DNA of 9,456 nucleotides from an uncultured archaeon. GTDB taxonomy: Archaea; Thermoproteota; Nitrososphaeria; Nitrososphaerales; CALBXV01. The notes beneath the pieces are model-generated. The model saw only the letters and a list, made by a program, of their open reading frames with translations. It ran no database searches and was not told the origin of the DNA. Positions 1 through 5,252 of the stretch are shown in pieces; positions within the stretch are counted from its first letter, which is position 1, and each line of letters opens with the position of its first letter. Location of the stretch: assembly GCA_937890045.1 (NCBI GenBank), contig CALBXV010000309.1, forward strand, positions 1 to 9,456. The letters run 5' to 3'. Both the position numbers and the translations under genes were made by a program.

Positions 1-49
1 TATGTGGAAGTCGGTACAGTTTGATGATTATTACGAAATATGGAATTAG
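1..49 (+). CDS. C-terminal end of an upstream gene (partial)
   Basis: The reading frame is open from the window edge to a TAG stop at 47-49 and would end in MWKSVQFDDYYEIWN. The gene begins outside the window. The tail is rich in aromatic and acidic residues and shows no recognisable motif. The only support is that the frame is open at the edge and that the next confident gene lies about 150 bases downstream, so this is tentative. Confidence 0.35.
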   Translation, partial: MWKSVQFDDYYEIWN

Positions 50-193
50 GATAACCGAATTACAAGGTAAGATGAAGAATGGATTTTATGGCAAATTAGA
101 ATCCGATTAACTTGAGGTCGCAAAATGCGATATCAAATGAATAGCAGTACTAACCACTTAATGCGATGAATAAGCAGTCTAATCGCCGCAAGG
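50..193. other. Non-coding stretch with short hairpins and direct repeats
   Basis: No reading frame with a ribosome binding site is visible here. An 8-bp stem (81-88 with 97-104, one G-U pair) has an 8-base loop. A second hairpin pairs TCGCA (118-122) with TGCGA (126-130). CGATTA (104-109) is complementary to TAATCG (180-185) and brackets the central part. Two imperfect direct repeats, both starting AATGCGAT, lie at 124-153 and 160-182. It does not fit a tRNA cloverleaf: there is no T-arm consensus. Function is unknown. It may be an untranslated leader or a degraded structured element related to the long hairpins downstream. Confidence 0.4.
124..182 (+). repeat. Two imperfect direct repeats
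   Basis: Copy 1 (124-153) and copy 2 (160-182) share AATGCGAT, then ATGAATA or its overlap, then GCAGT and CTAA in the same order. Copy 2 lacks about 5 bases after AATGCGAT and has single-base insertions or deletions elsewhere. They lie just upstream of a gene start and could be protein-binding sites or a small duplication. Confidence 0.45.
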
Positions 194-208
194 ATGAGTA
201 ATGGTTCA

Positions 209-448
209 ATGAGACATAAAGAATATACGAAATTAATGAAAACTCCGTTTGAGGAATTATCTAAAGAAAATCAAGATAAAAGACGAAAGGAATTCAAGAA
301 AAGATTAGGAACATGCTCAGCATTTCTAAATGAAATGATTAAGGGTTCTATTAGTAAAGAGACCTTAGACTTACTAGAGGAAGATGATCCAATAAAAGAA
401 GCATGTAAGGTACTTATAATAAATAATACAATACAAGGAGAAGCATAA
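209..448 (+). CDS. Small charged helical protein, unknown function
   Basis: This encodes a 79-residue protein beginning MRHKEYTKLMKTPFEEL. It is strongly charged and probably mostly helical, with a basic stretch (KENQDKRRKEFKKRL) in the first third and an acidic patch (LLEEDDP) near the end. No family is recognised. The frame also has an ATG at 194, giving 84 residues, but the only Shine-Dalgarno-like sequence (AAGGA, 190-194) overlaps that ATG. The ATG at 209, about 14 bases after AAGGA, is slightly more plausible, though neither spacing is ideal. The stop codon overlaps the next ATG by one base (TAATG), so the two genes are probably co-translated. Confidence 0.65.
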   Translation: MRHKEYTKLMKTPFEELSKENQDKRRKEFKKRLGTCSAFLNEMIKGSISKETLDLLEEDDPIKEACKVLIINNTIQGEA

Positions 449-738
449 TGGCAACGAAGTCAGAAGATGTAAAAAAAATAAGCCCAGTCCACTTAAAGCG
501 TTTACATGATCTAAATGCAAAAATAAGAGCTATAATTGATAGAGTTGGGACTTTAGAACTAGATATAGCAGTACTTAATATACAAGTGGATGAATTAAAA
601 AGGGAGTCTAAAAGCAACAAAGATACATGGTTAAATGTAGTAAAAGACCGCAGTGAGTATGCTAACGAGTTACGTAGTGAATACGGAGATAACATCACTA
701 TTGATCAAACTACTGGCGAAATATCTAACCAAGAATAA
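448..738 (+). CDS. Small coiled-coil protein, unknown function
   Basis: This encodes 96 residues. AAGGAG at 435-440 is 7 bases before the ATG, a good ribosome binding site. Residues about 13-75 (from HLKRLHDLNAKI through LDIAVLNIQVDELKRE to the ELRSEYGD region) are charged, with leucine and isoleucine spaced as in a coiled coil, so the protein probably forms a dimer or binds a helical partner. The C-terminus (ITIDQTTGEISNQE) looks like a loose tail. There are no cysteines and no catalytic motif. It follows the preceding gene with a one-base overlap and ends before a 101-base gap, which suggests the end of a small transcription block. Confidence 0.75.
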   Translation: MATKSEDVKKISPVHLKRLHDLNAKIRAIIDRVGTLELDIAVLNIQVDELKRESKSNKDTWLNVVKDRSEYANELRSEYGDNITIDQTTGEISNQE

Positions 739-839
739 AATCCCGAAAAGTTATAATATGGTGATTATGTTCACCCAATGTTATATACTTATTTAGTCTT
801 AAATACTAGCATATCTGCTATACTTAAAAAGGAGTAATA
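739..839 (+). promoter_or_regulatory. Intergenic region with a possible promoter and two small hairpins
   Basis: A perfect TATAAT occurs at 752-757, but no convincing -35 box lies 16-18 bases upstream and there is no TG extension, so a host-type promoter is only possible. Directly after it, GGTGA (760-764) and TCACC (771-775) form an inverted repeat around the expected start of transcription, which could be an operator or an RNA hairpin. A second stem, TAGCA (807-811) with TGCTA (816-820), lies before the ribosome binding site AAGGAG (829-834). TATACTTA is repeated at 784-791 and 819-826. The region separates two gene blocks, so regulation here is reasonable but unproven. Confidence 0.3.
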
Positions 840-1781
840 ATGACTAATAAAAGTGTGTCTGATTTATTCATTGAATTAAATGCAGCACAAAACAAACTAA
901 AGGAGAAGCATGAGGCTATTGACAGTCTTATAAAGAACGATATAGCAGCTATACATCAGAATAGTACCCGCTCAATCTCCGAAGAGGAAAAAATAGATTA
1001 TTCCGAAATCAAAAAAGGTTTCGGAAAATTATTTTATGGAGCATTATGTCCTATAAATGGCGTAAACCCTAAGAATAAGAGACTATCAGATGGTTCGAAT
1101 GTAGGCGGTTATGATGCGCCTAAAGGACCTGCTGTTTGGAAGAAAATTGGATATAAACATAGATGGAGTTCCAGAATAAATTGGATGGAACCTCGCGATC
1201 TATTTGATAAATTTACTGCGGATCATCTTGATTTAATTATAGATGGAGAACGTAATAGATTAGATCAAAAGAAAGTAGCGAAAGATATGTTTGAGTCAAG
1301 AAATTTCATAAAGGAAAAACTAGACAAAGTTGCTGGAGAAAAAGTAGATGTATCTCTTTCTACAGAATATGATCTAGATGTTATTGTTACAGATAATGAC
1401 GGTCCCTTATTTAGTTTTAAGCACAAGTTTAAGAAGATATATATTAAGGGGACCAATATAGAAGTTCCCTTAGACTTGGATTCTACAGAACAACAACTGA
1501 TAGAAGATAAGGGTGTATCTGTGGGTGGAGGCCATAATAATAGTAATCTTACATTTCCTCTATTTGATAAACCAAATGATGTAGATTTGGATGAGAATTA
1601 TAGAGGATCTCTAAATTGGAATAATCATTATATAATTATTGGATTATCTAAATTGGTATCTGATCCTAATATTGATGCATATTTTGATACAATTAGAGAG
1701 GATAGATTTGCCGGAATACAGAGATTTCAGGAATTACAAGAACGATATGTTACTAGATTATTAATGAAAGGAGTCTTTTAA
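840..1781 (+). CDS. Large hypothetical phage protein
   Basis: This encodes 313 residues with a strong ribosome binding site (AAGGAG, 829-834, 5 bases before the ATG). I do not recognise the family. Residues 1-60 are charged and probably helical. Residues 60-115 form a Gly/Lys/Trp-rich segment (FGKLFYGALCP, GGYDAPKGPAVWKKIGYKHRWS) that looks like a folded core. Residues 117-165 are helical and charged. Residues 165-215 alternate like beta strands (VDVSLSTEYDLDVIVTD, KKIYIKGTNIEVPLDL). Residues 225-235 contain VSVGGGHNNSN. The C-terminal 35 residues look helical. There is no signal peptide, membrane helix or nucleotide-binding motif. Its stop overlaps the start of the acidic gene at 1781 by one base, so the two may act together. 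Confidence 0.8.
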   Translation: MTNKSVSDLFIELNAAQNKLKEKHEAIDSLIKNDIAAIHQNSTRSISEEEKIDYSEIKKGFGKLFYGALCPINGVNPKNKRLSDGSNVGGYDAPKGPAVWKKIGYKHRWSSRINWMEPRDLFDKFTADHLDLIIDGERNRLDQKKVAKDMFESRNFIKEKLDKVAGEKVDVSLSTEYDLDVIVTDNDGPLFSFKHKFKKIYIKGTNIEVPLDLDSTEQQLIEDKGVSVGGGHNNSNLTFPLFDKPNDVDLDENYRGSLNWNNHYIIIGLSKLVSDPNIDAYFDTIREDRFAGIQRFQELQERYVTRLLMKGVF

Positions 1782-2146
1782 TGGATTTTATTACTAAGTT
1801 ATCAGGATACGATATTGATATCTATGATTCTGATAAGTTATTTGATGTAGATTCTTCAGTTCAGGATATAGATATTGAGGTAGTTACTGTAGAAATTAAG
1901 TGGTCTATTGATATTGAAAGTAGAGTATGGGGTCTAAAAGGTTTACATCCTATAATAGATCGTATTGATTTACACATAGAAGCACTAGCTTATACTGAAG
2001 TTGAAGAAATAGTATCAGAACTAGAAACCGATTGGGTGATTAATGATGCAGAAATTGAATGGGAATCATTAAAAAGAACAGCTGATTTTTGTCCTAATTC
2101 AGTAGAAATTAATGGAGTTGATTTAACTACTACAGTACATTTCTAA
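1781..2146 (+). CDS. Very acidic small protein, unknown function
   Basis: This encodes 121 residues: about 29 Asp/Glu against 8 Lys/Arg, a net charge near -21. The first 35 residues carry DIDI-type repeats (YDIDIYDSDKLFDVDSSVQ, then DIDIEV). The rest alternates hydrophobic and acidic residues and may form beta strands and a helix (YTEVEEIVSELETDWV). AAAGGAG at 1767-1773 is 7 bases before the ATG, which overlaps the previous stop by one base. No family is recognised. Strong acidity is typical of DNA-mimic inhibitors but also of many unrelated small phage proteins, so that idea is only a hypothesis. Translational coupling to the 313-residue protein suggests a shared role. Confidence 0.75.
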   Translation: MDFITKLSGYDIDIYDSDKLFDVDSSVQDIDIEVVTVEIKWSIDIESRVWGLKGLHPIIDRIDLHIEALAYTEVEEIVSELETDWVINDAEIEWESLKRTADFCPNSVEINGVDLTTTVHF

Positions 2147-2389
2147 ATGCCTATTTATGTATATAAATGTCCAGAATGTGGATATATAGATGAATTAATC
2201 CAATCGTTTTCCAAACAGGTAGCTCCCTACTGTTCAAGATGTGATGAAACATATCTTGATATTGACAGCCCTGCTCCATTAATGGAAAGAGTATTCTGTA
2301 CCACAGGTACAGCATTTCATTTAAAAGGACATGGTTGGGAAAAGGATGGATATTCTAGCAAACCCTCTAAGAAGGTTAAGAAAGAATGA
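2147..2389 (+). CDS. FmdB-type zinc-ribbon protein
   Basis: This encodes 80 residues that match the FmdB/CxxC small zinc-ribbon family. It starts MPIYVYKCPECGYIDEL, has a second CSRC pair (Cys29, Cys32) to complete a four-cysteine zinc site with Cys8 and Cys11, and carries the family's later block ERVF....FHLKGHGW. The tail (KPSKKVKKE) is basic and could contact nucleic acid. Family members are named as putative regulators, but their exact role is unclear. No Shine-Dalgarno sequence precedes the ATG, which follows the previous stop directly (TAAATG), so translation probably depends on reinitiation by ribosomes finishing the acidic gene. The stop overlaps the glycosylase start (ATGA). Confidence 0.85.
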   Translation: MPIYVYKCPECGYIDELIQSFSKQVAPYCSRCDETYLDIDSPAPLMERVFCTTGTAFHLKGHGWEKDGYSSKPSKKVKKE

Positions 2390-2958
2390 CTACCTCTGAA
2401 CGGAGGAAGGCCCTGATTGATTTATTCTATGAGTATGAAAACTGCGTAAACTGTCCTTTAGGTCACACAAGAAAAAACTTTGTATTTGGAACAGGAAATC
2501 CAGACGCAAGCATAGTATTTGTAGGAGAAGCTCCTGGAAAAACAGAAGATGAACAAGGAAAACCTTTTATAGGAAGAGCTGGAACTGTCCTAAGTAATCT
2601 TCTTAGTACTATAGATCTGGAAAGAGAGGATGTATTTATTCTTAATGTATTAAAATGTCGTCCTCCCGCTAATAGAAATCCTGGTACTATTGAAATAGAA
2701 GCATGTAGACCTATTCTAAATGATCAACTTAAGTTTATTGATCCAAAGGTTATTATATGCTTAGGAAAAGTTGCAGCTAATACTTTATTAAATGTAACGG
2801 ATCCAATGAAAGACATGATAAGTCAAGTATATGAATATTTAGGTATTCCTGTACATATTGCTTACCACCCTGCAGCTACTCTTTATAATTCAAATTTAAC
2901 AGAAAAGCTGGAAGATATATTTAAAAGTATTAAAAAATTAATAGACAATGGAGAATAA
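2386..2958 (+). CDS. Family 4 (Fe-S) uracil-DNA glycosylase
   Basis: This removes uracil from DNA, the first step of base excision repair. At 190 residues it is close to full family length. The four cysteines expected to hold a 4Fe-4S cluster are present: Cys20 and Cys23 (ENCVNCPLG), Cys91 (VLKCRPPANRNP) and Cys107 (IEACRPI). The active-site block GEAPGKTEDEQGKPFIGRAG spans residues 47-66, and the distal HPAA motif is at 161-164, as in family 4 rather than the Ung family. The start is fixed by the ATGA overlap with the zinc-ribbon gene, with GAAGG at 2371-2375 as a weak ribosome binding site. The ligase and Mre11/Rad50 genes downstream give a repair context. A role in blocking uracil-containing competitors or repairing deaminated phage DNA is inferred. 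Confidence 0.95.
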   Translation: MTTSERRKALIDLFYEYENCVNCPLGHTRKNFVFGTGNPDASIVFVGEAPGKTEDEQGKPFIGRAGTVLSNLLSTIDLEREDVFILNVLKCRPPANRNPGTIEIEACRPILNDQLKFIDPKVIICLGKVAANTLLNVTDPMKDMISQVYEYLGIPVHIAYHPAATLYNSNLTEKLEDIFKSIKKLIDNGE

Positions 2959-3072
2959 TTTTTAATGCTCATTTAAATGCCGCTAGCTCTGGCTCATTTA
3001 GTGCAGCATTGAAAATGCATCACTAAATGAGACCATAGCAGGCCGCCATTCTAAATTCGCATGAAAATTATT
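2954..3072. repeat. Long irregular hairpin 1
   Basis: This imperfect inverted repeat of 119 bases contains about 46 base pairs. From the outside in: 2954-2962 with 3064-3072 (9 bp); a 2x1 loop; ATGC 2965-2968 with GCAT 3059-3062; TC opposite TC (2969-2970, 3057-3058); 2971-2975 with 3052-3056; bulged C3051; 2976-2979 with 3047-3050; short irregular pairs to TGG 2990-2992 with CCA 3033-3035; bulged A3032; a perfect 11-bp stem 2993-3003 with 3021-3031; a 2x2 loop; and the tip GCATT (3006-3010), GAA, AATGC (3014-3018). The glycosylase stop codon lies in the outer stem. No U-tract follows, so it is not a standard terminator. It resembles a processed RNA hairpin or a cruciform site. Confidence 0.8.
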
Positions 3073-3079
3073 TATTTAT

Positions 3080-3151
3080 ATGAAATCACAAGCTGAAAAG
3101 GCAATAACAATACATGAAAGTATTGAAGGAGTACCCCTGTGGAAAAACTAA
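3080..3151 (+). CDS. Possible 23-residue leader peptide
   Basis: A short open frame encodes MKSQAEKAITIHESIEGVPL followed by three residues. It starts 8 bases after the long hairpin and ends 13 bases into the next gene. No ribosome binding site is visible before its ATG, and the SD-like GAAGGAG at 3125-3131 serves the GTG start at 3139. It could be a leader peptide coupled to the membrane-protein gene, or simply chance. Low confidence. Confidence 0.25.
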   Translation: MKSQAEKAITIHESIEGVPLWKN

Positions 3152-3273
3152 TAGGTAAGATGACTATGTTATGGGGTTCTGCAGAGACTGCTATTATGTT
3201 AACATTATTTGGTTTTTGCTCAGGATTTATCCTAGGAATCTTAACAGTCGTTCTTATACGTATGAGCGGTTAA
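3139..3273 (+). CDS. Small single-helix membrane protein (GTG start)
   Basis: This encodes 44 residues from a GTG start, with GAAGGAG (3125-3131) 7 bases upstream. After a short N-terminus (MEKLIGKMTMLWGSAET) comes one hydrophobic helix of about 22 residues (roughly 18-40, including MLTLFGFCSGFILGIL) and a tiny basic end (RMSG), which suggests the C-terminus is cytoplasmic. The helix contains small-residue spacing (G25, S28, G29, G33) that can pack against another helix. No family is recognised. Small phage membrane proteins of this type include lysis regulators, superinfection exclusion proteins and membrane anchors, but nothing here selects among them. Confidence 0.7.
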   Translation: MEKLIGKMTMLWGSAETAIMLTLFGFCSGFILGILTVVLIRMSG

Positions 3274-3288
3274 TAAGTTCCATTTATA

Positions 3289-3450
3289 ATGAAAAAAATA
3301 GATACACCAACATCTCTGTATGAACAACTTAGAATAAGACTAGAAAAGGCAGAAAAACTTTTGAGAGTAATTACATATACAGGTAGTCATTATCAAATTA
3401 AGGAAAAAATTGAAGAATATTTTGAAGAAATAAAAAAGGAGGAGAAATGA
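3289..3450 (+). CDS. Small helical protein upstream of the ligase
   Basis: This encodes 53 residues starting MKKIDTPTSLYEQLRIRLEK. It is highly charged and probably a helical hairpin: helix 1 about residues 9-27, a turn at TYTGSHYQ, and helix 2 about 35-53 rich in Lys and Glu (KEKIEEYFEEIKKEEK). Its stop overlaps the ligase start as ATGA, and the ligase's strong ribosome binding site lies within its last codons, so the two are translationally coupled. No clear Shine-Dalgarno precedes its own ATG, which comes 15 bases after the previous stop. Function unknown. Confidence 0.6.
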   Translation: MKKIDTPTSLYEQLRIRLEKAEKLLRVITYTGSHYQIKEKIEEYFEEIKKEEK

Positions 3451-4595
3451 AACAATTCGGACCAATATATGCATTAGCATCTAACGGTAAAGTAAAAATG
3501 TGGAAAGGTGAAGTCTATCAGACTGCCGAAAACTACGGACATATTTTATATACCTTTGGATATGCAGATGGAAAACATCAAGTACAGGAAAAATATGTAA
3601 AAACTGGTAAGAATATTGGAAAAGTTAATGAAACTTCTCCATATATTCAAGCATGTAATAATGCTGAATCTAAATATAATAGGAAATGTGACGAAGGATA
3701 TCAGAGAGATAAAGCAACACTGAGTATTCCTATACTTCCAATGTTAGCACACTCTTATGCTAAACGTAGTCATAATATAAGTTGGCCATGTTATGTACAA
3801 CCAAAGATAGACGGTGTTAGATGTACGGTAGGTAGAGATAATGGAATAATTAAAATGTTTACTCGTAAGGGTAAATCAATGACTCCAATGGTTCATATTG
3901 AAAAAGAGTTGGAAAGACTTTTTGATCAAGCAAAAGTACTAGATTGGAAAACTGATACTCTATATTTAGATGGTGAATTATATTCAGACGAACTAACATT
4001 TCAAGAACTTGCTGGTACTTTACGGCGACATGAGAATACTGAAGAAACTCTGAATAAGATCTACTTCATAGTATTTGATATGTTCTGGACAGATACTACT
4101 ACAAAGTATGCAATTCGTAAAGAAGGCCTTAAACAGTTATTTGATAGTTTCTTGGAACTATCTACACAATTAATTAAAACTGAAAAGGTGTTTGATGAAA
4201 AAGAAATGAAAGAAAAACATAACGAATATATTCAACAAGGATATGAAGGTATAATACTTAGAAACGCAAAAGGTGCTTATAGAATGAAGCACCGTAGTGC
4301 TGATCTTCAAAAGCTAAAAGCCTTTAAAGATAGTGAGTATATAATTGTAGACTATAAAGAAGGCGAAGGAGTTGAAGAAGGCTGTGTTATTTGGCAATGT
4401 GAAACCAAAACCCATCTTAATTTAGATACGTGTAAATTTTGGGTACGTCCTAAAGGGACCCAGGAAGAAAGACGTGATCTATTTACTTATGGTTCGTCCT
4501 ATCTTGGAAAATATTTAACTGTACGTTATCAAGAGTTAACAGATGATGGAATTCCTAGATTTCCTGTTGGAATTAGTATTAGGGACTATGAATGA
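3447..4595 (+). CDS. ATP-dependent DNA ligase with N-terminal WGR-like domain
   Basis: This seals nicks in DNA using ATP, in replication, recombination and repair. It has 382 residues. Residues 1-85 form a WGR-like domain (YALASNGKVKMWKGEV ... GKNIGKVNETSP ... ESKYNRK) found ahead of some phage ligases. The adenylation domain carries motif I KIDG with the nucleotide-accepting Lys120, FTRKGK (138-143), motif III LDGELY (174-179), motif IIIa IVFDMF (208-213), motif IV YEGIILR (266-272) and motif V LQKLKAF (287-293). An OB-fold follows and ends in the motif VI-like RFPVGISIR (371-379). All catalytic motifs are present, so it should be active. AGGAGG (3437-3442) lies 4 bases before the ATG. The stop overlaps the next small gene (ATGA). 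Confidence 0.95.
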   Translation: MKQFGPIYALASNGKVKMWKGEVYQTAENYGHILYTFGYADGKHQVQEKYVKTGKNIGKVNETSPYIQACNNAESKYNRKCDEGYQRDKATLSIPILPMLAHSYAKRSHNISWPCYVQPKIDGVRCTVGRDNGIIKMFTRKGKSMTPMVHIEKELERLFDQAKVLDWKTDTLYLDGELYSDELTFQELAGTLRRHENTEETLNKIYFIVFDMFWTDTTTKYAIRKEGLKQLFDSFLELSTQLIKTEKVFDEKEMKEKHNEYIQQGYEGIILRNAKGAYRMKHRSADLQKLKAFKDSEYIIVDYKEGEGVEEGCVIWQCETKTHLNLDTCKFWVRPKGTQEERRDLFTYGSSYLGKYLTVRYQELTDDGIPRFPVGISIRDYE

Positions 4596-4741
4596 CAATT
4601 GATTGGTTCTTTATGCTCTATATAGGCGGGTTAGTATTAGCAATTATATTATTCTGGATCACAGAGTCTTCCGTTTTCTTTAAGAAAGAGTCTAAGAAAG
4701 ACTCTGAGTGGACAAAAAGCAAGAAAAGAACATATAGATAA
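4592..4741 (+). CDS. Small single-helix membrane protein with charged tail
   Basis: This encodes 49 residues. The ATG overlaps the ligase stop (ATGA). A hydrophobic helix at about residues 5-23 (WFFMLYIGGLVLAIILFWI) is followed by a very basic tail (FFKKESKKDSE, SKKRTYR), so the tail probably faces the cytoplasm. The tail is partly encoded by a 12-base tandem repeat (4682-4693, 4694-4705, one mismatch). The gene also contains inverted repeats: CAGAGTCTT 4662-4670 with 4698-4706, and GTTCTTT 4606-4612 with 4725-4731. No family is recognised. It could anchor a phage protein to the membrane or act in host takeover, but the sequence does not decide. Confidence 0.7.
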   Translation: MTIDWFFMLYIGGLVLAIILFWITESSVFFKKESKKDSEWTKSKKRTYR

Positions 4742-4787
4742 ATACTTTGTTTATATCTCTAAAATACATTAAATTCAGGAGGAAGAA

Positions 4788-5252
4788 ATGACCAAAAAAG
4801 AAGTAATTAAACCAGAACTTTGGCAAAATAAGTGGTGGATGGATTGTTCAGTATGTGGTAAATCAGTTACGGTTTCTGATGAAGATGTAAGGGCTGTTAA
4901 GTGTAGTTACTGCACTTTAGCTGCTTGTTACAGTCTGTTATCAGAGGAAGAACAAGATAAATTATTTGGCCGAGAAGTTCCAAAGAAACCTGCCGGATGG
5001 CATTTCATGTCAGTTTTTGTAGATTATCGTGGAAACGTATACCATAAAGGAGAAGAACAACCGGACCTGAAAGATACATTACCTCCTACAAAGGTTAAGA
5101 CTAAGGCTAAGGTAAAGAAATCTAAAACAAAAAGACGCCGGAGAAAAAAAACAATGGCTAACATGATGGCTAACATGTCAGAGAAAGAGCTTTTTAAGCT
5201 AGCAAAGTTTCATAAGACTAAGCAAAAAATGAAGAAGGAAGAAAACAAGTAA
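4788..5252 (+). CDS. Zinc-binding protein with basic C-terminal tail
   Basis: This encodes 154 residues with the strong site AGGAGG (4777-4782) 5 bases upstream. The N-terminus has two cysteine pairs, CSVC (20, 23) and CSYC (39, 42), spaced as a zinc ribbon. Residues 70-100 include VFVDYRGNVYHKGEEQPDL. Residues 102-122 are almost all Lys, Arg, Thr and Val (KSKTKRRRRKK), which points to nucleic acid binding. A perfect 12-base tandem repeat (5154-5177) then encodes MANMMANM, followed by a helical basic end. I do not recognise the family. A role in binding DNA or RNA, or in modifying host transcription, is inferred only from the zinc ribbon and basic region. Confidence 0.8.
   Translation: MTKKEVIKPELWQNKWWMDCSVCGKSVTVSDEDVRAVKCSYCTLAACYSLLSEEEQDKLFGREVPKKPAGWHFMSVFVDYRGNVYHKGEEQPDLKDTLPPTKVKTKAKVKKSKTKRRRRKKTMANMMANMSEKELFKLAKFHKTKQKMKKEENK
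5154..5177 (+). repeat. Perfect 12-base tandem repeat inside the zinc-protein gene
   Basis: ATGGCTAACATG occurs twice in succession (5154-5165 and 5166-5177), giving MANMMANM. GGAG at 5140-5143 lies 10 bases before the first ATG, so an internal start producing a 32-residue basic peptide is possible. Confidence 0.85.

Noticed and set aside
50..193. A tRNA gene in the first non-coding stretch
   Set aside because: No T-arm GGTTC consensus in the right place, no 7-bp acceptor stem and no matching anticodon arm.
313..318. ATGCTC inside the first small gene as another hairpin base
   Set aside because: It is a lone six-base match in coding sequence with no matching 3' arm.
414..698. Open frame on the minus strand opposite the coiled-coil gene
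   Set aside because: It lies inside a well-supported + strand gene, has no ribosome binding site, and its composition looks like an antisense translation.
796..831. Extended -10-like TGCTATACT (816-824) as a promoter for the 313-residue gene
   Set aside because: The predicted transcription start would fall at or within the ribosome binding site, and no -35 box is present.
1265..1456. Minus-strand open frame inside the 313-residue gene
   Set aside because: Antisense shadow of a coding gene with a strong ribosome binding site. All other genes run on the + strand.
2954..3072. Hairpin 1 as an intrinsic terminator
   Set aside because: The stem is far too long and irregular, and no U-tract directly follows the 3' arm. 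The same holds for hairpin 2.
4742..4787. Promoter before the zinc-binding protein (TTGTTT with TAAATT)
   Set aside because: Both boxes are poor, and the expected transcript start would cut into the ribosome binding site.
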